In this document: positions 24,999 to 34,490 of the stretch, piece by piece
Position numbering within the stretch: position 1 is the first letter of the stretch
How the letters are laid out: every line of letters begins with the position of its first letter
From: Janthinobacterium sp. 1_2014MBL_MicDiv
GTDB lineage: Bacteria > Pseudomonadota > Gammaproteobacteria > Burkholderiales > Burkholderiaceae_D
Length of the DNA stretch: 64,000 nt
NCBI RefSeq assembly: GCF_001865675.1
Contig: NZ_CP011319.1
Coordinates: 124,001-188,000 of the forward strand
Direction of reading: 5' to 3'
Notes under the pieces: model-generated
What the model saw: the letters and a program-made list of their open reading frames with translations, nothing else
What the model was told of the DNA's origin: nothing
The model's database searches: none
Program-made: the position numbers and the translations under genes

Positions 24999-26461
24999 GT
25001 CACGCCATGAGCTTCGTCACCATGAACCTGGTGACGATGATGTACCTGATCGCCTCGGTGTGCTTCATCCAGGCCCTGAAGGGCCTGTCGTCGCCATCGA
25101 CGGCACGCCGCGGCAACGCCTTCGGCATGAGCGGCATGGCCATTGCCGCCGTCACCACCGTGGCGCTGATCCTGAAACTGAAGGAACAGCAAACGGGCGG
25201 CATGGGCCTGACCCTGGTCATCATCGGCATCGTCACGGGCGGCGTCATCGGCGCCTACCTGGCGAAAACCGTGGAAATGACGAAGATGCCGGAACTGGTG
25301 GCGGCCATGCACTCGCTGATCGGCCTGGCGGCCGTCTGCATCGCCGTGGCGGCCGTGTCGGAGCCATGGGCCTTCAATATTGCCAAGCATGGCGAGGCGC
25401 TGCCCATCGGTAACCGCTTCGAGCTGTTCATCGGCACCTTTGTCGGCGCCATCACGTTTTCCGGTTCGGTGATCGCCTTCGGCAAGCTGTCGGGCAAATA
25501 CAAGTTCCGCCTGTTCCAGGGCGCGCCCGTCAGCTTCAAGGGCCAGCACATGCTCAACCTGGTGCTGGCGCTGGTGATGGTCGGCCTGGGCCTGGCCTTC
25601 TGCTTCGCCGACGGCGTGGAACCGGCGTGGACGCCGTTCGTCATCATGGCCCTGATCGCCTTTGCCCTGGGCGTGCTGATCATCATTCCCATCGGCGGCG
25701 CCGACATGCCGGTGGTGGTCTCGATGCTGAACAGCTACTCGGGCTGGGCCGCGGCCGGCATCGGTTTTTCGCTGAATAACTCGATGCTGATCATCGCCGG
25801 CTCGCTCGTGGGGTCTTCCGGCGCGATCCTGTCGTACATCATGTGCAAGGCCATGAACCGCTCGTTCTTCAACGTCATCCTCGGCGGCTTCGGCGGCGCC
25901 GCGCCGGCCGCCGGCGTGGCCGGCGCGCAGGAACAGCGTCCCGTGAAATCGGGTTCGGCCGACGATGCCGCCTTCATCATGAGCAATGCGGAAACCGTCA
26001 TCATCGTGCCCGGCTACGGCCTGGCCGTGGCGCGCGCGCAGCACTCGCTGAAGGAACTGGTGGAAAAGCTCACGCACAAGGGCGTCACCGTCAAGTATGC
26101 GATCCACCCGGTGGCGGGGCGCATGCCGGGCCACATGAACGTGCTGCTGGCCGAAGCCGAGGTACCGTACGACCAGGTCTTCGAGATGGAGGACATCAAC
26201 GGCGAATTCGGCCAGACCGACGTGGTGCTGGTGCTGGGCGCCAACGACGTGGTGAACCCGGCGGCGAAGGACCCGGCATCGCCGATCGCCGGCATGCCTA
26301 TCCTGGAAGCGTACAAAGCCAAGAGCATCATCGTCAACAAGCGCTCGATGGCTTCCGGCTATGCGGGCCTGGACAATGAACTGTTCTACCAGCCGAACAC
26401 GATGATGGTGTTTGGCGACGCCAAGAAGGTCATCGAGGACATGCTGAAGGCAGTCGAGTAA
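24995..26461 (+). CDS. pntB: NAD(P) transhydrogenase subunit beta
   Basis: 488 residues. The N-terminal half supplies the remaining membrane helices of the proton channel. The C-terminal part is domain III, which binds NADP(H): VPGYGLAVARAQ, HPVAGRMPGHMNVLLAEA, GANDVVNPAA and VNKRSMASGYAGLDNELF are all family hallmarks. The complex uses the proton gradient to make NADPH from NADH. A strong bidirectional terminator follows at once. Confidence 0.97.
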   Translation: MSHAMSFVTMNLVTMMYLIASVCFIQALKGLSSPSTARRGNAFGMSGMAIAAVTTVALILKLKEQQTGGMGLTLVIIGIVTGGVIGAYLAKTVEMTKMPELVAAMHSLIGLAAVCIAVAAVSEPWAFNIAKHGEALPIGNRFELFIGTFVGAITFSGSVIAFGKLSGKYKFRLFQGAPVSFKGQHMLNLVLALVMVGLGLAFCFADGVEPAWTPFVIMALIAFALGVLIIIPIGGADMPVVVSMLNSYSGWAAAGIGFSLNNSMLIIAGSLVGSSGAILSYIMCKAMNRSFFNVILGGFGGAAPAAGVAGAQEQRPVKSGSADDAAFIMSNAETVIIVPGYGLAVARAQHSLKELVEKLTHKGVTVKYAIHPVAGRMPGHMNVLLAEAEVPYDQVFEMEDINGEFGQTDVVLVLGANDVVNPAAKDPASPIAGMPILEAYKAKSIIVNKRSMASGYAGLDNELFYQPNTMMVFGDAKKVIEDMLKAVE

Positions 26462-26481
26462 GGCAATGCCTTGCGCCATTG

Positions 26482-26510
26482 AAAACGGCCCGCCTTGCGC
26501 GGGCCGTTTT
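26482..26510. terminator. Bidirectional rho-independent terminator
   Basis: The 12-bp perfect stem AAAACGGCCCGC/GCGGGCCGTTTT (26482-26493 with 26499-26510) closes a 5-nt loop. The built-in A and T ends let it serve both pntB and the convergent GGDEF gene. Confidence 0.9.
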
Positions 26511-27454
26511 CATTCTGCCGCCACCACCTTGTTGCGGCCCTGGTGCTTGGCCGCGTACAGCGCCTTGTCCGCTTCCGACATGGCCGCGTCCATGCTGGCG
26601 CCCTGCGTCAACGGCGCCAGGCCGATGCTGATGGTGACGTGCAGCGCGCCGCCGTCGGGCAGCACGGTGACGGCGGCCGCCACGGCCGCGCGGATGCGTT
26701 CGGCCACCTGGCAAGCTTGCGTCAAGGTCGCGTCGGGAAACAGCAGGCCGAATTCCTCGCCGCCCATGCGCGCCGCCACGTCGGTGACGCGGCCCGTGTC
26801 GCGCAGCACCTGCGCCACCGTGCGCAGCACGGCGTCGCCCACGGCATGGCCATAGCGGTCGTTGATTTTCTTGAAATGATCGAGGTCGGCCACGCCCACC
26901 GTCAGCGCGGCGCCGCTGCGCGCCGTGCGCGCCATCGCTTGCTCGGCCTGGGCTTCATAGGCGCGCCGGTTCGGCAGCGACGTCAGCGCATCGTGCAGCG
27001 CCTGCTGCTCCAGCTGCGCCAGCAGGCTGGCATTCTTGGCCGCCAGTTCGCGCCGCTCGCGCACGTCGAGCAGGAAGGCGCCGAAATAGCGCATGCCATC
27101 GACGACGCCCAGGTCGAGCGCCTTCATCTCGATGGGGATCATTTGCGCATCGCGGTGGCGGATGGCGAATTCGCGGATCTTTCCCAGCACGCTGGACGGG
27201 CGCGAGCTGCGGATGTAGTTGATGACGTGGTTGTCGTGCTGGGTGGCGACGGCGTCGGGCAGCAGGCCGTTCAGGGTCTGGCCCAGCAGTTCTCCACTGG
27301 CATAACCGGACAGCGCCTGCATGGCGCCGTTGATGTAGCGGATGCGGCACTGTTCGTCGATGATGATGACGGCGTCGAGGGCGTCTTCCAGCAGGCGGGA
27401 AAAGAGTACTTCGGGAAGTGCGGCAGGCGGTGCTGCGGGCAATGCGTCTGTCAT
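26510..27454 (-). CDS. PAS-GGDEF diguanylate cyclase
   Basis: 314 residues. A PAS sensor domain (about 15-130, with ILIDEQ-like start and YASGELLGQ) is followed by a GGDEF domain. The active-site motif is GGEEF at 231-235, so cyclic-di-GMP synthesis is expected. The inhibitory RxxD site (RVTD at 222-225) lies exactly five residues before it, predicting product inhibition. There are no membrane segments, so it is cytoplasmic. The PAS ligand is unknown. It is a single gene. Confidence 0.94.
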   Translation of the reverse strand: MTDALPAAPPAALPEVLFSRLLEDALDAVIIIDEQCRIRYINGAMQALSGYASGELLGQTLNGLLPDAVATQHDNHVINYIRSSRPSSVLGKIREFAIRHRDAQMIPIEMKALDLGVVDGMRYFGAFLLDVRERRELAAKNASLLAQLEQQALHDALTSLPNRRAYEAQAEQAMARTARSGAALTVGVADLDHFKKINDRYGHAVGDAVLRTVAQVLRDTGRVTDVAARMGGEEFGLLFPDATLTQACQVAERIRAAVAAAVTVLPDGGALHVTISIGLAPLTQGASMDAAMSEADKALYAAKHQGRNKVVAAE

Positions 27455-27569
27455 GGGACTGTCGCCAAAATCCAGGTGATACCCATTGTCGCATCCGCGG
27501 GCCGTTTATTCCATGCCGGATAGCCCGCCTGTTTCTTTTTCGCCCGCGCTCTTTCTTTATTGCTAAGGC

Positions 27570-28712
27570 TTAGCGCCGGCCGTACATCATCAGTTCAGCC
27601 AGGCTCTTGCGCGCCGGGCTGAAGACGTCGAGCAAGCCCAGCGACAGGCCCAGCACGCCTTGCGTGGGCGCCGTGCCCGTGAAGATGCGCGCCATGGTGT
27701 CGGTGACGCGCACCGTCAGGCCGCGGTCGGCCTGGCGCAGGCTGGCATAGCGTTCCAGGCTTGCCGGGCTGCCGTCCTGCGCCAGCACGCGGGCCAGCAC
27801 GGCGGCGTCGCGCAAGCCCAGGTTGAGGCCTTGCCCCGCCACCGGGTGCAGGGTTTGCGCCGCATTGCCGATGGCGACCGTGCGCGCCGTGCCGCCCGCC
27901 TGCGCGTTCAGGCCCAGCGGATAGGCCAGGCGCGGCGTCGTGTGGAGGAACCGTCCCAGGCGGCTGCCGAAGGCCGCGCCCAGGCGCGCCAGAAAGGCCG
28001 CATCGTCGAGGGCCAGCAATTGTTCGGCGCGCGTGGGCGGCACGCACCAGACCAGCGCGTAGCCGTCGTCCTGCGGCAGCAGGGCCAGCGGACCTTCGTC
28101 GGTGAAGCGTTCATACGCGCGGTGGGCGATGGGAGCACTGGTGCGCACGTGGGCAATGATGGCGCTTTGGCCATAGTCGCGGCTGACGGCGCGTTCCTGC
28201 TGCTGGCCGAACAGGCCGCCCTCGGCCTGCACCAGCAGGCTGGCGCGCAGGCTGGCGGCGGCGCCGTCCTGTTCGATCTGCACGGTGACGCCATCGGCGT
28301 CTTCGGCGCTGGCCGTCACCAGCGCCGGGCGCAGGCTGGCCACGCCGAGGCGCTCGCACACGTCGGCCAGCGCGCTGACCACGGCGCCGTAGCGCGCCAC
28401 ATAGCCGAGGGCATCGACGCCATGTTCAGCGCGGTCCATCAGGCTGCGCCCGAAATGGCCGCGGCGCGAGACGTGAATTTCGTGGATCGTCGTCGCTGCG
28501 ACGGGCCAGGCGCCCGCTTCCTCGAGGATCTGGCGGCTGCCGTGCGACAGGGCGATGGTGCGCGGATCGCGCCTGGCCTGCTCGATGGACTTGGCGTCGA
28601 GCAGGGCGATGCCGGCGGCGCGTGCGCCCCGTTGCACCAGCAGGGCGGCCAGCGCCATGCCGACGGGGCCGGCGCCGCAGATGGCGAGATCGAAGAGGGG
28701 CGGTGTATGCAT
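27570..28712 (-). CDS. UbiH/UbiF-family FAD monooxygenase
   Basis: 380 residues. FAD-binding GAGPVG at 13-18, RTIALSHGS after it, and the second FAD motif GNAAQTLHPVAGQGLNLGLRDA are diagnostic of the UbiH/UbiF/VisC group that hydroxylates ubiquinone precursors. Which ring position it acts on cannot be told from sequence by eye, so no symbol is given. It is last in the run amgK-murU-pepP, 9 bp behind pepP. Confidence 0.92.
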   Translation of the reverse strand: MHTPPLFDLAICGAGPVGMALAALLVQRGARAAGIALLDAKSIEQARRDPRTIALSHGSRQILEEAGAWPVAATTIHEIHVSRRGHFGRSLMDRAEHGVDALGYVARYGAVVSALADVCERLGVASLRPALVTASAEDADGVTVQIEQDGAAASLRASLLVQAEGGLFGQQQERAVSRDYGQSAIIAHVRTSAPIAHRAYERFTDEGPLALLPQDDGYALVWCVPPTRAEQLLALDDAAFLARLGAAFGSRLGRFLHTTPRLAYPLGLNAQAGGTARTVAIGNAAQTLHPVAGQGLNLGLRDAAVLARVLAQDGSPASLERYASLRQADRGLTVRVTDTMARIFTGTAPTQGVLGLSLGLLDVFSPARKSLAELMMYGRR

Positions 28713-28721
28713 GCTGCTGCG

Positions 28722-30047
28722 TTAATCCTGTGACATCAGTTGTTCGATTTCAGCCACGCTTCTGGGCGCCGTGCTGAACACTTCATGGCCTTGCGGCGTG
28801 ACCAGCACATCGTCCTCGATGCGGATGCCGGTGTGCCAGAACTGCTCGGGCACACCGGCGCCGGGGCGCACGTAGATGCCCGGTTCCACCGTCAGCACCA
28901 TGCCAGGCTCCAGCGCGCGCCATGGCTTGCCGGGCGCGCCCGTGTCGCGGTAGGCGCCCACGTCGTGCACGTCCATGCCCAGCCAGTGGCTGGTGCCGTG
29001 CATGTAGAACGGGGTATAGCTCTTGTCGGCGATGACGTCCTGCACGCTGCCGTTTTTTTGCCGGTCCAGCAATTTCAAATCCAGCATGCCTTGCGCCAGC
29101 ACCTGCACGGCCGTCTCGTGGATGGCGCTGTGCGGCAAGCCGGGGCGCACCATGTCCAGCGACGCCTGCTGGGCCGCCAGCACCAGTTCATACAGCGCCC
29201 GCTGCGGGCCGCTGAAGCGGCCGTTGACGGGCCAGGTACGGGTGATGTCGGAGGCGTAGCCATCGAGTTCGCAGCCGGCGTCGATCAGCACCAGATCGCC
29301 GTCCTGCAGCTGCGCGTCGTTGGCGTTGTAGTGCAGGATGCAGGCGTTGGCGCCGCCGGCCACGATGGACGAGTAGGCGGGAAACTGCGCGCCGCTGCGG
29401 CGAAATTCGTACAGCAGCTCCGCTTCGAGCGCATATTCCGGCATGCCGGGCCGCGTGGCGCGCATGGCGCGCACGTGGGCGGCGCTGGAAATGGCGGCCG
29501 CGCGGCGCATCAGCGTCTGTTCCTCGCTGTCCTTCAGCAGGCGCATGGCGTCGAGCATGCCGTTGATCTCAATGGCCATGGCGGGGGCGGTGATGCCGCT
29601 GCGGGCCTTTTGCCGCACGCTGTGCAGCCAGACCTTGACCTGGGCATCGAGGCTGCCGCCCAGCGCGTAATACAGGGCCGGCGCATCGGCCAGCAGGCGC
29701 GCCATTTCCACGTCGCGTTCCTCGATGGGGAAGGCGCCGTCGAAGCCGAAGGTGGCGCGCGCCGCCTCGGGGCCGTGACGGAAGCCATCCCAGATTTCGC
29801 GCTCGGTATTCTTGGCGCGGCAAAACAGGATGGCGCGCGCGGGCGCCGTGGCGCTGGCGGCCACCAGGGCCATGGCGCTGTCGGGCTCCGCAAAGCCGCT
29901 CAGGTAGTAGAAATAGCTGTCGTGGCGATACGGATAGTCGCAATCGCTGTTGCGCGCCACTTCGGGCGCCGTGGCGAGGAAGGCCACGCTGCCTGGCAGC
30001 ATCTGCGCCAGCAGCGCCGCGCGCCGTGCCGCGTAATTGGCCATCAT
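28722..30047 (-). CDS. pepP: Xaa-Pro aminopeptidase P
   Basis: 441 residues. The aminopeptidase P N-terminal domain (about 1-135) is followed by a 'pita-bread' catalytic domain. The di-manganese ligands are present: Asp in LIDAGCELDGYASDITRTWP (two), His in HGTSHWLGMDVHD, Glu in TVEPGIY and Glu in RIEDDVLVT. It removes N-terminal residues that precede Pro. The start MMANYAARR overlaps the murU stop in ATGATGG (4-nt overlap), which decides it over longer alternatives. Confidence 0.95.
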   Translation of the reverse strand: MMANYAARRAALLAQMLPGSVAFLATAPEVARNSDCDYPYRHDSYFYYLSGFAEPDSAMALVAASATAPARAILFCRAKNTEREIWDGFRHGPEAARATFGFDGAFPIEERDVEMARLLADAPALYYALGGSLDAQVKVWLHSVRQKARSGITAPAMAIEINGMLDAMRLLKDSEEQTLMRRAAAISSAAHVRAMRATRPGMPEYALEAELLYEFRRSGAQFPAYSSIVAGGANACILHYNANDAQLQDGDLVLIDAGCELDGYASDITRTWPVNGRFSGPQRALYELVLAAQQASLDMVRPGLPHSAIHETAVQVLAQGMLDLKLLDRQKNGSVQDVIADKSYTPFYMHGTSHWLGMDVHDVGAYRDTGAPGKPWRALEPGMVLTVEPGIYVRPGAGVPEQFWHTGIRIEDDVLVTPQGHEVFSTAPRSVAEIEQLMSQD

Positions 30048-30772
30048 GCCGCAGGCGCCTTCGGGCCTGTGCCGGCGACGCCGTTGAGCACGTCGAGCTG
30101 CGCCGGCGTGCCCACATTCGTCCACTCGCCCGGATAGATTTCGCCGCCCACGCGGCCCTGGTCCGCATACTGGCGCAGCAGGTCGCCCAGTTTGGCGTGG
30201 CTGCCTGGCGTAATGCCGTCGAACATTTCAGGACGGTACACGCCGATGTTGGCGAAGGTCCATTTGGTGTCGTCCGTATTGTTGATCGAGAACAAGGTCA
30301 GGCCGAAGTCGCCGTGCGGGTGGAAGTCGGGATTGGGCACCAGGTAGGTCCAGGCGATGTCGCGCTGGTCGGGCGGATACGGCGTGCCCAGCACATCCTT
30401 GTCGGCCAGCACGTCGAGCACTTGCTTGAAATCAAAGTACGGACAATAAATGTCGCCGGAGATGGCCAGGAACGGTTCCTCGCCCAGCAGGTGGCGCGCC
30501 TGGGCGATGCCGCCCGCCGTTTCCAGCGGCGTGCTCTCCGGCGAATACGCGATGCGCGCGCCGTACGCGCTGCCATCGCCCAGGGTTGCCTCGATCAGAT
30601 GGCCCAGGTGCGCATGGTTGATGACGATGTCCGTGATGCCGGCGCGCACCAGATTCAGCACATGCCAGACGATCAGCGGACGGCCGCGCACTTTCAGCAG
30701 CGGTTTGGGGCAGGTGTCGGTGAGCGGACGCATCCGTTCACCGCGGCCTGCGGCGAAGATCATGGCTTTCAT
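30044..30772 (-). CDS. murU: N-acetylmuramate alpha-1-phosphate uridylyltransferase
   Basis: 242-residue nucleotidyltransferase. The nucleotide loop MKAMIFAAGRGERMRPLT with the KPLL segment, the metal-binding SGDIY and GEWTNVGTP near the end are present. It makes UDP-MurNAc from MurNAc-1-phosphate and UTP in the cell-wall recycling route that bypasses de novo MurA/MurB. Assignment as MurU rests on the neighbour amgK and on the same gene group next to lptD in Pseudomonas putida. Start at 30772; a family-1 repeat lies between it and amgK. Confidence 0.92.
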   Translation of the reverse strand: MKAMIFAAGRGERMRPLTDTCPKPLLKVRGRPLIVWHVLNLVRAGITDIVINHAHLGHLIEATLGDGSAYGARIAYSPESTPLETAGGIAQARHLLGEEPFLAISGDIYCPYFDFKQVLDVLADKDVLGTPYPPDQRDIAWTYLVPNPDFHPHGDFGLTLFSINNTDDTKWTFANIGVYRPEMFDGITPGSHAKLGDLLRQYADQGRVGGEIYPGEWTNVGTPAQLDVLNGVAGTGPKAPAA

Positions 30773-30849
30773 GGTGGGACTCGTTTTCTGTTTTGTTCGG
30801 TAAATGTTGCGCGGCGTGAGCCGCACAATAGCGTAATTCTGCAGTCGTG

Positions 30850-30980
30850 ACACCTGACAAAACCGTAGCGAGCGGCAGTGAGGCCCGGCGCCCCCTTGTG
30901 GCCAGGAAGCGCAACCGTACCCTGGTACGGTGAGCATCGCCGGTCGCAAAGCGCGACGCGCATCAGGTTTTGGCGCGTGT
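30850..30980. repeat. Family-1 structured repeat, full copy 3 (131 bp)
   Basis: Left end ACACCTGACAAAACC (30850-30864) is identical to copy 2; the right end (30966-30980) has three mismatches. A 13-bp insertion lies before the middle helix, which is still pairable with two G-U pairs. The inner hairpin has grown to ACCGTACC-CT-GGTACGGT. The right end lies 2 nt behind the amgK stop, inside the amgK-murU transcript. Confidence 0.85.
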
Positions 30981-30982
30981 CG

Positions 30983-32050
30983 TCAGAAGGTGTAGCCGAC
31001 TTGCGGCGTCTTATTTTCCAGCGCGTCGAGCAAACGCACCAGCGGCTTGAGTTCCGTATAGCGGTTGGCTGTCTTGCGCACATAGTCGAGTACGGTCGGC
31101 AGGTCGCCCATGTACAGGTCCTTGCCATCGCGGTAATTCAGGCGCGCGAACAGGCCAAGGATTTTCAGGTGGCGCTGCAGGGCCGTGAATTCGAAATCGC
31201 GGTAGAAGGCGTCGATGTCGGGATTCACTGGCAAGCCCAGTTGCTTGGCGCGCTGCCAGTAGCGGATCACCCAGTCGAGCACCAGTTCTTCATCCCACTG
31301 CAGGTAGGCGTCGCGCAGCAGCGAGGCGATGTCGTAGGTGACGGGACCAAACACGGCGTCCTGGAAGTCGAGGATGCCCGGATTGGGCATCGAGCCATCA
31401 TTGATGTGCATCAAATTGCGCGAATGGTAGTCGCGGTGCATGAAAACTTGTTGCTGCGACAAGATATTCGCCGTGATGGCTTCGAACACCTTGTCCAGCT
31501 GGGTTTGTTGTACATCCGTCAAGGTGGCGCCCAGATGCTTGCCGATGAACCATTCCGGGAACAGATTCATTTCGCGCAGGATGAAGGCGCGGTCGAACTC
31601 GGGCAGCACGTCGGGTTGGCTGGCCAGCTGGATTTTCATCAGCGATTCGAGCGCTTCGGCGTACAGCACGCTGGCATTGTCGTGGTTCAGGGCGTCCAGG
31701 TAGGTGGTCGTGCCCAGGTCGGAGAGCAGCAGGAAGCCTTGCTCCAGGTCTTGCGCGATGATGTCCGGCACGGACACCCCGGCCGCCTTCAGCAAACCGG
31801 CCACCTTGATAAAGGCGGGCACGTTTTCGCGCTCGGGGGGAGCATCCATGGCGATCAGTGTGCTTCCTGGCAATGTTGCATTGCCGGGCAAGACATCGAG
31901 GCGGTAGTAGCGGCGGAAGCTGGCATCGCTGGACGCGGGGCGCGCGGAATCGGGCGAAACGAGGTTCAACGGGGCCAACCAGGCTTTCAACAGGGTCAGG
32001 CGAGCGTCGGCGGAGGCCGGCGCGGCAGGGGAATTGGGGGAGAATGACAT
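30983..32050 (-). CDS. amgK: Anomeric MurNAc/GlcNAc kinase
   Basis: 355 residues of the aminoglycoside phosphotransferase fold. The catalytic loop HRDYHSRNLM (Asp base, Asn metal ligand) and the second metal site LDFQDAVFGPVTYDIASLLRD are present. AmgK phosphorylates MurNAc at C1, feeding MurU downstream. The assignment is supported by the adjacent murU and the divergent lptD. Start at 32050, where MSFSPNSPAAP begins. The 99-bp gap to lptD must carry both promoters. Confidence 0.93.
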   Translation of the reverse strand: MSFSPNSPAAPASADARLTLLKAWLAPLNLVSPDSARPASSDASFRRYYRLDVLPGNATLPGSTLIAMDAPPERENVPAFIKVAGLLKAAGVSVPDIIAQDLEQGFLLLSDLGTTTYLDALNHDNASVLYAEALESLMKIQLASQPDVLPEFDRAFILREMNLFPEWFIGKHLGATLTDVQQTQLDKVFEAITANILSQQQVFMHRDYHSRNLMHINDGSMPNPGILDFQDAVFGPVTYDIASLLRDAYLQWDEELVLDWVIRYWQRAKQLGLPVNPDIDAFYRDFEFTALQRHLKILGLFARLNYRDGKDLYMGDLPTVLDYVRKTANRYTELKPLVRLLDALENKTPQVGYTF

Positions 32051-32149
32051 TAAGCGGCCTGTGGAATCGGGTTGATGGTGCAGATTCCCATATAATAAGG
32101 GATTCAAATCAAAAAATCGCCTGTCAATGGTGCTTGCCCCTTCCAATTC

Positions 32150-34402
32150 ATGAGCTGGTTTTCGGCCTCCCCCCCTTCGCAGCGCTGGGCTTTCGCCATC
32201 AGCGCGCTCGTCGCCGCCACGACGGTGCCCGTTCACGCCCAGAAAGCACCACGTCCGGTTCACGTGGAAGATCCGGATGCGCCCACCGTCATGACGGCGG
32301 AAAGTATGCGTGGCCGGCCGGAACGGGAGCTCAATCTGGACAAAAATGTCGTCATTGAGCGTGGAAAAACCACAAAAATGACGTCCGATACAGCTTGTTA
32401 CAAACAAGTTGACGATGAGTTCGACGCCGAGGGCCATATCAAGATGTGGCGTTTCGGCGATTACTACACGGGCGACGTGCTGAAACTGAACATGGAGACG
32501 GGCAAGGGCTTCCTGCTCAATCCCACCTACCGCTTTGAAGTGGGCGGGGGGCAGGGCAAGGCCGAGCGTGTCGACTTCATCAATCCCGACGAAGCCAATG
32601 TCATCGACGGTACCTACAGTACCTGCGAAGGCCCGAATCCGGACTGGTACCTGAAATCGAGCACCCTGAACCTGGACACGGGGCGCGACGTGGGCACGGG
32701 CAGCAAGACCATCATCTATTTCAAGGACGTGCCCATACTCGGCACGCCCGGCATCTCGTTTTCGCTGTCCGGTGCGCGCCGTTCAGGCTGGCTGGCGCCG
32801 ACGCCGGGTTTTGCCTCGAAGAATGGCTTTGAGCTGACGGTACCGTACTACGTGAATATCGCGCCGAACCGCGACCTGACCCTGTTCCCGAAATACATAC
32901 AGCGGCGCGGCATCCAGCTGGGCGCCGTGGGGCGTTATCTGGGCGAGACCGATGGCGGCCTCCTGTATCAGGGCGAGACGTCGTTCGAATTTTTGCCGAA
33001 CGACAAGCAAACCAAGACCAACCGCTACATGATCAAGTCCAAGCACGAGCAGGCGCTGGGCCTGGGCTGGGTCTACGGCTGGGACCTGCGCGATGCGTCC
33101 GACAATAACTATCCGAGCGATTTCTCGAAGACGGTGGCCACGGCCACCGAGCGCCAGTTGCTGCGCGAATTGCGTACCGAGTATCGTACCGAGGACTGGA
33201 GCCTGACGGCGCGCGTGCAGAATTACCAGGTGCTGCAAGATCCCGATGCGGTGACCGATCCCAGCCTGTTCGTCACGCGTCCGTATGACCGTTTGCCGTC
33301 GGTTAACTTTCACGCTGGCAAATACGACGTATGGGGCGGTCTCGACTGGACCTTCGACGCGGAAGCGACGCGCTTCGTGCACCCGACCCTGGTGCAGGGT
33401 TCGCGCCTGGTGGCGGTGCCGCAGGTGAGTCTCCCCATCGTGCGCCCCGGCTACTTCATCACGCCCAAGCTGATGCTCAATGCCAGTGCATATCAGCTTG
33501 ATAACGATAGCCGGACCAAGGCGCAGTTCCCGAATACCTCGTTTACGCGCGCCGTGCCGACGTTTTCGGTCGACGGCGGTCTGGTGTTCGAGCGCGACAC
33601 GAACCTGTTTGGCGCCAAGGGCGGCACGCAAACGCTGGAGCCGCGCCTGTTCTACGTCTACACGCCGTACCGCGACCAGTCGCAGTTTCCGAATTTTGAT
33701 ACGGCTGACGGCACGTTCAGCCTGACGCAGATCTTTACGGAAAACCGCTTCGTCGGCAGCGATCGCATCAGCGATGCCAACCAGGTCACGGCGGCCGTCG
33801 TCTCGCGCTTCCTGCGGCCCGATGGCGCCGAGCTCATGCGCCTTACCTTCGGCCAGCGCTTCTATTTTGCCGACCAGCGCGTGCAGCTCAATTCGTCCAC
33901 GCCGGTCAACCAGTCGCGTTCGGACATCCTGCTGGCGGCGACGGGCCGCGTATCGGAGACTTGGACCGTCGATAGCCTGGTGCAGTACAATCCCAGCGAC
34001 CGTCAACTGATAAGCTCCACGTACTCCCTGCAATATCAGCCTGGTCCGAAGAAGGTATTGAACTTCAGTAACCGTTTCCAGCGCAATAGCCTGCGCAATG
34101 CGGAAATATCGACGCAATGGCCGCTGACGGACCGTCTGTATGGCGTGGGCCGCATCAGTTATTCCTTGCTGGACCGCCGCATGCTGGAAAGCCTCGTCGG
34201 CCTGGAATACAAGGGCGACTGCTGGGTGTTCCGCATGGGCGCGCAGCGTTTCGTAACGTCGGCCAAGAATGCCTCGACGCCGATCTTCTTCCAGCTGGAA
34301 TTGACGGGCCTGTCAAACGGCCTGGGTCTGGGGGCGAATGGCCTCGAGACATTTACCAAAACGATCCCTGGCTACCAGGCACTGAGCCAGCCACTCCGTT
34401 AA
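32150..34402 (+). CDS. lptD: LPS-assembly protein LptD
   Basis: 750 residues. A signal peptide (about 1-30, ending VHAQ) is followed by the periplasmic beta-jellyroll (NLDKNVVIERGKTTKMTSDTACYKQ onward) and a large beta-barrel. With LptE it inserts lipopolysaccharide in the outer leaflet. Cys residues in DTACYKQ, TYSTCEGPNPDWYL and GDCWVFRMG could form the inter-domain disulfide; only one C-terminal Cys is present where E. coli has an adjacent pair. The start ATG 32150 has no clear ribosome site. surA follows directly. Confidence 0.96.
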   Translation: MSWFSASPPSQRWAFAISALVAATTVPVHAQKAPRPVHVEDPDAPTVMTAESMRGRPERELNLDKNVVIERGKTTKMTSDTACYKQVDDEFDAEGHIKMWRFGDYYTGDVLKLNMETGKGFLLNPTYRFEVGGGQGKAERVDFINPDEANVIDGTYSTCEGPNPDWYLKSSTLNLDTGRDVGTGSKTIIYFKDVPILGTPGISFSLSGARRSGWLAPTPGFASKNGFELTVPYYVNIAPNRDLTLFPKYIQRRGIQLGAVGRYLGETDGGLLYQGETSFEFLPNDKQTKTNRYMIKSKHEQALGLGWVYGWDLRDASDNNYPSDFSKTVATATERQLLRELRTEYRTEDWSLTARVQNYQVLQDPDAVTDPSLFVTRPYDRLPSVNFHAGKYDVWGGLDWTFDAEATRFVHPTLVQGSRLVAVPQVSLPIVRPGYFITPKLMLNASAYQLDNDSRTKAQFPNTSFTRAVPTFSVDGGLVFERDTNLFGAKGGTQTLEPRLFYVYTPYRDQSQFPNFDTADGTFSLTQIFTENRFVGSDRISDANQVTAAVVSRFLRPDGAELMRLTFGQRFYFADQRVQLNSSTPVNQSRSDILLAATGRVSETWTVDSLVQYNPSDRQLISSTYSLQYQPGPKKVLNFSNRFQRNSLRNAEISTQWPLTDRLYGVGRISYSLLDRRMLESLVGLEYKGDCWVFRMGAQRFVTSAKNASTPIFFQLELTGLSNGLGLGANGLETFTKTIPGYQALSQPLR

Positions 34403-34490
34403 GATGGTCACCGTTGCCGCCGCCGGTGTCCCCGGCGCTGGCACAAACCGGTTTTTTTATTCACCTGAACTCATGAGCGCTCTACACATT

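Noticed and set aside
24743..26479. Long antisense frame across pntAB-pntB
   Set aside because: His/Asp/Arg-rich mirror frame without domain signatures.
34441..34460. Terminator between lptD and surA (CCGGTTTTTTT)
   Set aside because: The stem before the T-run is weak and interrupted; cotranscription of lptD and surA is the rule.
34404..34490. Longer N-terminus for SurA
   Set aside because: The extra residues would hide the signal peptide and have no ribosome site.
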